Origin: Chitinophagales bacterium
Lineage (GTDB): Bacteria > Bacteroidota > Bacteroidia > Chitinophagales > CAIODY01
NCBI GenBank assembly: GCA_023251415.1
Contig: JAHEYX010000147.1
Span: 1 to 5,856, forward strand
Length of the DNA stretch: 5,856 nt
Direction of reading: 5' to 3'
Part shown: positions 1 to 5,598 of the stretch, in pieces
How the letters are laid out: every line of letters starts with the position of its first letter
How positions within the stretch are numbered: the first letter of the stretch is position 1
The notes under the pieces: model-generated
Seen by the model: the letters and a program-made list of their open reading frames with translations, nothing else
Database searches by the model: none
Told to the model about the DNA's origin: nothing
Program-made: the position numbers and the translations under genes

Positions 1-1
1 T

Positions 2-313
2 AATCCGGCTAAGTTACTGCATGTGGATGCATATACCGGCAGTATTAAAGTAGGTAAAGATGCGGATTTGGTGTTGTGGAATGCCAATCCGTTAAGCGTT
101 TTTGCAGTGGTGCAAAAGACCTTTGTAGATGGGGTTTGTTTCTACGATATTCAGCAAGATGCTAAAAACAGAGCGTGGATTCAACAAGATAAAGCACGTT
201 TAACGCTTAAAATGATTCAAGCTAAAAAAGACGGTGAATCAACGGTGCCGGTAACAAAGAGTCCCGAAAACCATTATTACAGTTGTGGCGGACAAGAAGA
301 AAACAGCAGATAG
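2..313 (+). CDS. Amidohydrolase family protein, C-terminal fragment
   Basis: Only the last 103 codons are in the window; the frame is open from base 2 and the gene starts upstream. The visible stretch LHVDAYTGSIKVGKDADLVLW, then NPLSVFA and a VDG turn, is the usual end of metal-dependent amidohydrolases (imidazolonepropionase/dihydroorotase-like superfamily), where the chain leaves the TIM barrel and completes the small beta-sandwich domain. The G-S-I-x-x-G-K-D-A-D-L-V-L-W block is the most diagnostic part. The metal ligands and catalytic Asp lie upstream and cannot be seen, so the substrate cannot be named. The last 40 or so residues are polar and Lys-rich and end in HYYSCGGQEENSR. The GTG at 23 sits inside the conserved block and is not a real start. 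The TAG stop is 115 bases before mutS, with no clear terminator between. Family assignment is firm; function is open. Confidence 0.85.
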   Translation, partial: NPAKLLHVDAYTGSIKVGKDADLVLWNANPLSVFAVVQKTFVDGVCFYDIQQDAKNRAWIQQDKARLTLKMIQAKKDGESTVPVTKSPENHYYSCGGQEENSR

Positions 314-413
314 TTGCTTTTGAATCTTTGCTAAATGGCATTGATAAGCAGCTTGATTAACTTTCTAATTGACGCACAGCAAATTGAATTACTAATAATA
401 TCCTGAATAAGAT

Positions 414-421
414 TATTTTTG
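414..421 (+). promoter_or_regulatory. Bacteroidota-type -7 box (TAnnTTTG) before mutS
   Basis: TATTTTTG matches the TAnnTTTG -7 consensus of the Bacteroidota primary sigma factor exactly. It ends only 7 bases before the mutS ATG at 429, so transcription from it would start about 425-429 and give an almost leaderless mRNA. No good TTG -33 element lies at the usual spacing (the nearest, at 384-386, is too far), and the AT-rich context makes chance matches possible. Confidence 0.45.
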
Positions 422-428
422 CCCTCCC

Positions 429-3020
429 ATGCAGAAAGAGACTCCTTTAATGAAACAATACAACAGCATCAAGGCGAAATACCCGGATGCTATATTGTTG
501 TTTAGGGTTGGTGATTTTTACGAAACCTTTAGTTCGGATGCGGTTATTACTTCCAAGATTTTAGGAATAGTATTAACCAAACGAAGCAATGGCTCGGCCA
601 GTGAAATGGAATTAGCCGGTTTCCCGTATCATTCCTTGGATTCGTATTTACCGAAATTGGTGAAAGCAGGTTATCGTGTGGCGGTTTGTGATCAATTAGA
701 AGATCCTAAATTAACCAAAACGATAGTAAAGCGTGGTGTAACCGAATTAGTGACGCCGGGTGTAACCATCAATGATAAAATTCTGAATCACCAAACCAAT
801 AACTTCTTATGTAGCATTGCATTTCCTGCTGATGCCGCACACGAGAAGGGGAGTGCAGAAGCAATAGGTATTTCGTTTGTCGACATTTCTACCGGCGAGT
901 TTTTAGTGGCACTAGGCAATATCGGTTATATCGAAAAGTTGTTACAGAGTTTTCGTCCGGCCGAAATTATCTTCTCTAAACAATTTGCGAAATTTTTTGC
1001 TTTACATTTCGGTTCGCGTTATTATACGTTTCATGTCGAGGATTGGGTGTTTCAATACGATTATACGCGCGATATTTTATTGCGTCATTTCGAAACGCAA
1101 TCGCTTAAAGGTTTTGGGGTTGATGAAATGATGCCGGCTATTATAGCTGCCGGTGCTATTATTCATTATTTAAAAGATACAGAGCACAACGATTTAAAAC
1201 ACATAGCTTCAATTGCGCGCATTGCCGAAGAGAAATACGTGTGGTTGGATAAATTCACGATTCGGAATTTAGAGTTGTTGGAAGCGCCGTTTCAGGATGG
1301 TGTGCCATTGATTAAAATTATCGATCATACGCTTTCGCCAATGGGTGCACGATTGCTGCGTCGCTGGTTGATTTTACCCTTGAAAGAAAAGAAAGCCATA
1401 GAAGAACGTCAATCGGCAGTATCTTTTTTAGTGAACGATACACAAATCAGTTCGCAACTAATACCGATCCTCAAACAGATTGGCGATTTGGAGCGACTCA
1501 TTTCGAAAGTACCATTGGCGCGTATTAATCCGCGTGAAGTGGTTCATCTGAAAAAGTCGTTAGTGTGCATTGAGCAAATAAAATTATTGTGTCAAAGTTC
1601 GGCACATCCGGCATTGGCTAAACTAGCCGATTTGCTTAATCCGTGTACCTTCATTAAAGATAAGATAGAAAAAGAAATATTACCCGAAGCGCCTATGTTG
1701 GTGAATAGAGGGGGCATTATAGCAGCCGGTGTTAACGAAGAGTTAGATGAGTTGCGTGAAATAGCATCATCATCCAAAGGTTATATGTTGAAGATGCAAC
1801 AGAAAGCCATAGAAGAAACCGGAATCAGCTCGCTTAAAATTGGTTTCAATTCGGTGTTTGGTTATTATTTAGAAGTAACCAATGTACACAAAGATAAAGT
1901 ACCTGCGGCTTGGGTACGCAAACAAACCTTGACCAATGCCGAACGTTATATTACCGATGAATTAAAGCAATTTGAAGAAAAGATATTAGGGGCTGAAGAA
2001 AAGATGATAGCCATTGAATCTCGTTTATTCAATGAATTGGTATTGCAAATGGGAGAATACGTGCAGGCTATTCAATTAAATGCATCGCTAACGGCACAAT
2101 TGGATTGTTTGGTAAGCTTTGCGCAATTGGCAGTTCAGAACAATTATGTATTGCCACAAATCACAGAAGATGGTCGTTTGCAAATTAAAGATGGCCGTCA
2201 CCCGGTTATTGAAAAGCAATTGGCAGTTGGTGAAGCATACGTACCGAATGATGTTTTTTTAGATACCGAGACGCAACAAATCATCATTATCACCGGACCA
2301 AACATGGCAGGTAAATCGGCATTGTTGCGACAAACGGCTTTGATAGTTTTGATGGCACAAATGGGCAGTTATGTTCCGGCTACACATGCCACAATTTCTA
2401 TAGTCGATAAAATATTTACACGTGTTGGTGCAACCGATAATATTAGTAGTGGGGAATCGACGTTTATGGTAGAGATGAATGAAACGGCCAGTATTTTAAA
2501 TAATGTATCGGCCAATAGTTTAATCTTATTGGATGAGATTGGTCGTGGTACTTCCACCTACGACGGTATATCGATAGCCTGGAGTATTGTGGAATATTTG
2601 CATAATCATCCTTTAGCACGACCTAAAACCTTATTTGCAACGCACTATCACGAGTTAACGGAGTTGGCAGAAATGTATCCGCGCATTAAGAATTTTAACG
2701 TGAGTGTGAAGGAGGTGAATCAAAAAATTATCTTTTTACGCAAGTTAAAAGAAGGGGGTAGTCAACACAGTTTTGGTATACAAGTAGCGCGCATGGCCGG
2801 CATACCTTTGAGTTTGATTAACAGGGCGAATGAAATTATGCATAAGTTAGAAGAGAAATCGATTAAAGAAAATAACAAAAAGCAATTGCAACAATTGCCT
2901 GCCGGAAACTTGCAATTGAGTTTCTTTGATGAAGACACGCAACGTTTCCGCGATATCAAATCGGTATTAGATGCATTTGATGTAAACCGAATAACGCCAG
3001 TAGAAGCATTATTAAAATAA
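429..3020 (+). CDS. mutS: DNA mismatch repair protein MutS
   Basis: Full-length MutS (863 residues; the E. coli protein has 853). It binds mismatches and small loops as a dimer and, with MutL, starts post-replicative repair. The mismatch-reading F-x-E motif is in GDFYETF (Phe30, Glu32), which marks MutS1 and excludes MutS2. Core and clamp domains span roughly residues 270-580, with FGYYLEVT near 477. DGRHPVIE (588-595) opens the ATPase domain. Walker A is GPNMAGKS (623-630), Walker B and signature DEIGRGTST (702-710), and the His motif THYH is at 738-741. QLSFF (829-833) resembles a beta-clamp-binding motif. The C terminus ends at ITPVEALLK, slightly shorter than homologues that I recall continuing with LNEL-like residues. 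The start at 429 is the first in-frame ATG after an in-frame stop at 408-410, keeps the conserved KETPLMKQY, and has no Shine-Dalgarno sequence. No mutL or other repair gene is nearby. Confidence 0.98.
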   Translation: MQKETPLMKQYNSIKAKYPDAILLFRVGDFYETFSSDAVITSKILGIVLTKRSNGSASEMELAGFPYHSLDSYLPKLVKAGYRVAVCDQLEDPKLTKTIVKRGVTELVTPGVTINDKILNHQTNNFLCSIAFPADAAHEKGSAEAIGISFVDISTGEFLVALGNIGYIEKLLQSFRPAEIIFSKQFAKFFALHFGSRYYTFHVEDWVFQYDYTRDILLRHFETQSLKGFGVDEMMPAIIAAGAIIHYLKDTEHNDLKHIASIARIAEEKYVWLDKFTIRNLELLEAPFQDGVPLIKIIDHTLSPMGARLLRRWLILPLKEKKAIEERQSAVSFLVNDTQISSQLIPILKQIGDLERLISKVPLARINPREVVHLKKSLVCIEQIKLLCQSSAHPALAKLADLLNPCTFIKDKIEKEILPEAPMLVNRGGIIAAGVNEELDELREIASSSKGYMLKMQQKAIEETGISSLKIGFNSVFGYYLEVTNVHKDKVPAAWVRKQTLTNAERYITDELKQFEEKILGAEEKMIAIESRLFNELVLQMGEYVQAIQLNASLTAQLDCLVSFAQLAVQNNYVLPQITEDGRLQIKDGRHPVIEKQLAVGEAYVPNDVFLDTETQQIIIITGPNMAGKSALLRQTALIVLMAQMGSYVPATHATISIVDKIFTRVGATDNISSGESTFMVEMNETASILNNVSANSLILLDEIGRGTSTYDGISIAWSIVEYLHNHPLARPKTLFATHYHELTELAEMYPRIKNFNVSVKEVNQKIIFLRKLKEGGSQHSFGIQVARMAGIPLSLINRANEIMHKLEEKSIKENNKKQLQQLPAGNLQLSFFDEDTQRFRDIKSVLDAFDVNRITPVEALLK

Positions 3021-3051
3021 TTGAGAATGGAGAATGGATAATTGAGAATTG
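3021..3051 (+). repeat. 7-bp tandem repeat abutting the mutS stop codon
   Basis: Four consecutive heptamers, TTGAGAA, TGGAGAA, TGGATAA and TTGAGAA, are followed by a partial TTG, a degenerate T(T/G)GA(G/T)AA array. The 12-mer ATAATTGAGAAT occurs exactly at 3017-3028 and again at 3038-3049, three units apart; the first copy includes the mutS TAA stop. I recall similar GAGAATGG/GATAATTG strings between genes in Bacteroidota genomes, but could not check this. Function unknown. Confidence 0.75.
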
Positions 3052-3056
3052 CAGCA

Positions 3057-3074
3057 CCCGCCATTACGGCAGGG
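3057..3074 (+). other. Small GC-rich hairpin downstream of mutS
   Basis: CCCGCC pairs with GGC-A-GGG around an ATTAC loop: six base pairs with one bulged A (3071). It stands out in an AT-rich gap, 37 bases after the mutS stop. No T-tract follows directly, so it is a poor intrinsic terminator. It could be an mRNA 3'-end stabiliser or a degenerate REP-like palindrome, but its sequence does not match the two hairpins inside the transposase gene. Confidence 0.4.
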
Positions 3075-3166
3075 GAATTAATGATTAAAAATTTTATTTC
3101 ACAGGCATGCATTAACGAAATAATTCAGCATATCGATTTATATTAGCGTTATAGTTATTAGAAGTG

Positions 3167-3174
3167 AAAAGGAG
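3167..3174 (+). promoter_or_regulatory. Strong Shine-Dalgarno sequence of the transposase gene
   Basis: AAAAGGAG lies 7 bases before a TTG codon at 3182 and 19 bases before the first in-frame ATG at 3194. The spacing favours the TTG as start. No comparable purine-rich site precedes the mutS, LuxR-type, DUF4199 or signal-peptide genes in this window. Confidence 0.6.
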
Positions 3175-3181
3175 CAATTGA

Positions 3182-4048
3182 TTGAAATGTGTTATGGTTT
3201 ATAATCCGAAAATTCACAATCGCCGTTCGATGCGATTAAAAGGATACGATTATTCGCAATCCGGCGCGTATTTTATTACGATTTGTTGTCAGGATCGTAG
3301 ACATTTATTTGGAAAAGTTGTAAACGGAAAAATGCAATTGAATGATGCCGGGAAAATGGTTGAAAAATGGTATTATGAATTGCAAAATAAATTTCCGGAT
3401 ATAAAATGTCATGAAATGATTGTTATGCCGAATCATTTTCATTGTATTATCGAAAATACAGGTTCTGCTGTCAATCCGGCTGTTAATTCTTCCGTCGGGG
3501 CGGACCTGCGTGTCCGCCCGATAATAATTAATAATAACGATTTGAAAATTATTAACGACGAAAATAATCAAAACGTTGCGGATAATAAAAATATCGGAAA
3601 TATTCAAAATGCCGGAAATAATGAAATTAATGAATATAATAAAAATACGGTGGATGGTCGCAATACTGTGAACAATCATACTTCGGCGGATATTTGCGAT
3701 AATGTAAATGATCAAAATACCGCGGATGCTGTAAATAACGTGAACAATCAAACCGACAATAATTTCCATAATGATGATGATTCTCAAATGGACGGGACTC
3801 CATTTTATGGAATTGAGGGCGAACACGGAGGTTCGCCCCTGGGGATGGTCGTCCAATGGTTTAAAACCATGTCGACGAATGAATATATTCGTGGTGTTAA
3901 AACATTGGGTTGGAAACCGTTTCCCGGCAAATTATGGCAACGCAATTATCATGAAATCATTATTCGCAGCGCATGGGCCTTTGAAAATATTTCAAATTAT
4001 ATCAAAAAAAATCCGGATAATTGGAAAGGCGATCGGTTTACACAATGA
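3182..4048 (+). CDS. REP-associated tyrosine transposase (RAYT, Y1/HUH family) with large Asn-rich insertion
   Basis: Single-strand DNA transposase of the IS200-like Y1 superfamily, RAYT branch, whose characterised members cut and join REP hairpins. The N-terminal part YNPKIHNRRSMRLKGYDYSQ and FITICCQDRRHLFG (residues 7-44) is typical of the Bacteroidota type. The metal-binding HUH motif is in MPNHFHCIIE (His85, His87). WFKTMSTNEYIRGVK (226-240) and LWQRNYHEIIIR (251-262) follow, and NYIKKNPDNW (272-281) carries Tyr273, which lines up with the nucleophile Tyr115 of E. coli TnpA-REP in DYIYINP. All key residues are present, so the enzyme may be active. A usual RAYT would be about 160 residues; the excess lies at about 91-221, an insertion framed by two REP-like hairpins and filled by a 12-residue repeat. 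The TTG start at 3182 has the well-placed Shine-Dalgarno site; the ATG at 3194 (MVYNPKIH) fits family N-termini better, so the start is uncertain by four codons. It is probably an independent unit, not part of a mutS operon. Confidence 0.92.
   Translation: MKCVMVYNPKIHNRRSMRLKGYDYSQSGAYFITICCQDRRHLFGKVVNGKMQLNDAGKMVEKWYYELQNKFPDIKCHEMIVMPNHFHCIIENTGSAVNPAVNSSVGADLRVRPIIINNNDLKIINDENNQNVADNKNIGNIQNAGNNEINEYNKNTVDGRNTVNNHTSADICDNVNDQNTADAVNNVNNQTDNNFHNDDDSQMDGTPFYGIEGEHGGSPLGMVVQWFKTMSTNEYIRGVKTLGWKPFPGKLWQRNYHEIIIRSAWAFENISNYIKKNPDNWKGDRFTQ
3495..3521 (+). repeat. REP-like hairpin, left copy, inside the transposase gene
   Basis: GGGCGGAC (3498-3505) pairs perfectly with GTCCGCCC (3512-3519) around a 6-nt loop, CTGCGT. 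Skipping one bulged G (3497) extends the stem by two pairs (3496-3520 and 3495-3521), giving ten. The GC-rich block is sharply distinct from the AT-rich sequence to its right. It is translated in frame as GADLRVRP (residues 106-113). Its reverse complement matches the hairpin at 3817-3838 and the next base at 20 of 23 positions. Bulged GC-rich stems of this size are typical of REP elements, the known substrates of RAYT enzymes. Confidence 0.8.
3533..3784 (+). repeat. Degenerate 36-bp (12-residue) tandem repeat, Asn-rich, within the transposase gene
   Basis: Seven 36-base units start at 3533, 3569, 3605, 3641, 3677, 3713 and 3749, encoding residues 118-201. Aligned, positions 1-12 read roughly [QKH]-[NT]-[TVA]-[AV]-D-N-x-N-x-V-N-N. 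Clear units are QNVADNKNIGNI, KNTVDGRNTVNN, HTSADICDNVND and QNTADAVNNVNN; the first and last units are the most diverged. At DNA level the units at 3641 and 3713 agree at 27 of 36 bases and share GTGAACAAT near their ends. Asn makes up 29 of the 81 residues 117-197. No stop interrupts the frame. The segment is probably an extended or disordered surface loop; I know of no function for it. Confidence 0.75.
3817..3838 (+). repeat. REP-like hairpin, right copy, inverted relative to the left copy
   Basis: GGGCGAAC (3817-3824) pairs perfectly with GTTCGCCC (3831-3838) around a 6-nt loop, ACGGAG. It is translated as part of GEHGGSPL (residues 213-220), a different reading phase from the left copy. 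Compared with the reverse complement of the left copy, the two stem changes (G to A and C to T) fall on the same base pair and keep it paired; the third difference is in the loop. It marks the end of the insertion: normal RAYT sequence (VVQWFKTM) resumes at residue 223. Confidence 0.8.
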
Positions 4049-4075
4049 TGGTTAATAAACAATGGAAACAATTTT

Positions 4076-4118
4076 AAACCGTCATCAGCAACAGCCGGTT
4101 TGTTATTTTTATATTTTT
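4076..4118 (+). terminator. Probable intrinsic terminator of the transposase gene
   Basis: AAACCG (4076-4081) pairs with CGGTTT (4096-4101) across a 14-nt loop, and a T-rich tract (TTATTTTTATATTTTT) follows at 4103-4118. It lies 28 bases after the transposase stop. The stem is short and the loop long, so strength is uncertain. Confidence 0.45.
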
Positions 4119-4208
4119 GTTTAATCCTTAAATTCATTAATAATTTACAGTAATGAAATTGATGGATTCAGTTTTAAACAATCACAACTTGCTAAACCTA
4201 CCAATACC

Positions 4209-4742
4209 ATGTCTTCATTCGCTATCACATTTCCCAAAATTAAATTGCTGTTGCTTTATTCTTTCGCAATGGGGGGATTGTTATTTGTTGTCCATTGGCT
4301 CGAACAACAATTGGTGATTTATAATACCGCAATAGATTTATATAGTCTGAGCATAGCCCTTGTATTTATGGTATTAGGTGCTTGGGGCAGTTTAAAGCTG
4401 CGTAAACCCAAAATACAATTAAAGGTTATTGAAAAAGAGGTGGTGGTAGAACGTGAAATACCGATTGTAAAAGAAATAATAATTGAGAAAGTAGTGCCGA
4501 TTGAAAAAGCTGTGATGCCAATTCCGGATCTGCAACAATTGGAATTAGTTGGATTAAGTAAACGCGAATTAGAAATTTTGCAATTAATTGCAGGTGGTAA
4601 AAGTAATCAAGAAATAGCTACCCAATTGTTGGTGTCCTTAAGTACAGTAAAGTCGCATATACAGCAATTGTTTTCAAAATTAGCGGTTAATCGCCGTACA
4701 CAAGCCATTGATAAAGCACGTTCATTGCGATTGATTGACTAA
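4209..4742 (+). CDS. Membrane-anchored LuxR-type (GerE) helix-turn-helix regulator
   Basis: A 177-residue protein in three parts. Two hydrophobic segments (about 12-30 and 42-61) form a membrane hairpin; both ends should then lie in the cytoplasm. Residues 75-104 are a stalk of alternating charged and aliphatic triplets. Residues 115-175 are a complete LuxR/GerE DNA-binding domain: LSKRELEILQLIAGG, then SNQEIA, the recognition helix region SLSTVKSHI, and LFSKLAVNRRTQAI, with the usual Glu120, Gly130, Val147, Lys148, His150 and Lys157. There is no response-regulator receiver domain and no recognisable sensor domain, so any signal must come through the membrane segments or a partner. The ATG at 4209 has no Shine-Dalgarno sequence, as is usual in Bacteroidota. 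The DUF4199 gene follows 103 bases later on the same strand, a pairing I recall as common in the phylum. Target genes cannot be inferred. Confidence 0.88.
   Translation: MSSFAITFPKIKLLLLYSFAMGGLLFVVHWLEQQLVIYNTAIDLYSLSIALVFMVLGAWGSLKLRKPKIQLKVIEKEVVVEREIPIVKEIIIEKVVPIEKAVMPIPDLQQLELVGLSKRELEILQLIAGGKSNQEIATQLLVSLSTVKSHIQQLFSKLAVNRRTQAIDKARSLRLID
4431..4520 (+). repeat. Degenerate 18-bp (6-residue) repeat encoding the LuxR stalk
   Basis: Five units in residues 75-104 read EKEVVV, EREIPI, VKEIII, EKVVPI and EKAVMP: a polar triplet followed by an aliphatic or Pro triplet. At DNA level the units are diverged, so selection on the protein pattern is more likely than recent duplication. The segment joins the second membrane helix to the DNA-binding domain. 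Confidence 0.65.
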
Positions 4743-4817
4743 TTGAAAATCAATGTTTAAGAACGACTATTCTAAAAAAATGGCCGAAAGTATGAGTATA
4801 AATAATTTGTTTTGTAA

Positions 4818-4825
4818 CACCTTTG
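4818..4825 (+). promoter_or_regulatory. Likely -7 box of the DUF4199 gene
   Basis: CACCTTTG, followed by C, fits TAnnTTTG at all but the first base and lies 20 bases before the ATG at 4846. This suggests a start of transcription near 4829-4832 and a short leader. No convincing TTG -33 element is seen at the right distance. If real, the gene can be expressed apart from the LuxR-type gene upstream. Confidence 0.45.
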
Positions 4826-4845
4826 CATAAAAAATCCACTATCCC

Positions 4846-5373
4846 ATGAAAAAAACAATCCTCCTTTACGGTCTTATTGCCGGACTTTTGGTTTCAACAT
4901 TTATGCTCGTTTCGATGAATTATTTCAGTCATTGCGATGGAGAAACCAATTATGGTTTAAGCATGATCATTGGTTATTCAGCCATGTTGATTTCCTTTTC
5001 TTTGGTGTTTATTGGTTTACGTCAGTACCGCAATAATTATTTAGGTGGTTATATTGGTTTCGGAAAAGCTTTTGGTTTAGGAATGCTCATGGTATTTATT
5101 GCATCAACATTATATGTGGTATCCTGGGTCATCGACAATACGTTTTTTATGCCCGACTTTATGGATAAATATGCCGCGCACATGATTAAAGAACTAAAAG
5201 ACAGTGGTGCCTCAGCAGCTAGCATCGAAGCAAAGACCAAAGAAATGAACGACATGATAGTTCAATATAAAAATCCACTGATCAAGACTTTATATACCTA
5301 TATGGAAATTTTACCGGTAGGTATTCTAGCAGCTTTAATTAGTGCATTTATTTTAAAGCGTAAGGCTAAATAA
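4846..5373 (+). CDS. DUF4199 family integral membrane protein
   Basis: A 175-residue protein with four predicted membrane helices, at about 4-24, 38-58, 74-97 and 150-171. The stretch GGYIGFGKAFGLGMLMVF (67-84), leading into the third helix and followed by IASTLYVVSW, is what I recognise as the DUF4199 hallmark. Between helices 3 and 4 lies a polar, charged region (about 98-148) that includes DFMDKYAAHMIKELKDSG and may form amphipathic helices. The protein starts MKKTILLYGLIAGLL and ends in KRKAK, which the positive-inside rule would place in the cytoplasm. The family is almost restricted to Bacteroidota and has no established function. The neighbouring membrane-anchored LuxR-type protein is a plausible partner, though the separate promoter-like box argues against strict co-transcription. 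Two stop codons stand in tandem (TAATAA). Confidence 0.87.
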   Translation: MKKTILLYGLIAGLLVSTFMLVSMNYFSHCDGETNYGLSMIIGYSAMLISFSLVFIGLRQYRNNYLGGYIGFGKAFGLGMLMVFIASTLYVVSWVIDNTFFMPDFMDKYAAHMIKELKDSGASAASIEAKTKEMNDMIVQYKNPLIKTLYTYMEILPVGILAALISAFILKRKAK

Positions 5374-5374
5374 T

Positions 5375-5399
5375 AAACGCATCGTTTCATTACTTTTTT
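5375..5399 (+). terminator. Weak terminator-like hairpin after the DUF4199 gene
   Basis: AAACG (5375-5379) and CGTTT (5383-5387) pair around a CAT loop, and a run of six T follows at 5394-5399. The stem is only five pairs and sits directly on the stop codon, so termination efficiency is doubtful. Confidence 0.3.
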
Positions 5400-5598
5400 C
5401 AAGGTTAGTTTTTAACAATATTGGTGGATAAGCGATTTATTTTCACTTATCAAAAGAAGACATGCACTTATAAAATTGAAGCTGCAATTGTTAGTAGTTG
5501 CCTTTACCTTCACCTACAAAAGCAATGTGGTACAAAAAAATTAGTAGTTATTGTATCGCTTTTATTTACTGCAATATCCTTAACCCCAATACAATCTT

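Noticed and set aside
2762..3112. 116-codon - strand frame over the 3' end of mutS
   Set aside because: It is antisense to conserved MutS ATPase and C-terminal coding sequence and runs into the heptamer repeat; no motif is visible.
3533..3784. 36-bp periodicity as a CRISPR array
   Set aside because: The units are contiguous, degenerate and translated in frame, without spacers or identical repeats, and no cas gene is present.
3305..3856. 183-codon open frame on the - strand inside the transposase gene, very Ile-rich
   Set aside because: It is codon-phase aligned with the real gene and simply reads AAT-rich codons backwards as ATT. It has no family features, and the + frame has all RAYT motifs.
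429..4048. mutS and the transposase as one functional repair or defence unit
   Set aside because: They are separated by 161 bases with a repeat and a hairpin, the transposase has its own translation signal, and nothing links the two biochemically; insertion next to mutS is the simpler reading.
3771..4055. 94-codon + strand frame overlapping the end of the transposase gene
   Set aside because: It is an alternative frame across the conserved RAYT C terminus (Tyr273 region); its own translation shows no known motif.
4742..4754. ATTGA-AAA-TCAAT hairpin after the LuxR-type gene as a terminator
   Set aside because: The stem is five AT-rich pairs and no T-tract follows on the + strand.
5491..5549. 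Direct repeat TTAGTAGTT at 5491-5499 and 5541-5549, 50 bases apart
   Set aside because: Nine bases in AT-rich intergenic DNA is close to chance; there is no further similarity around the copies and no inverted partner.
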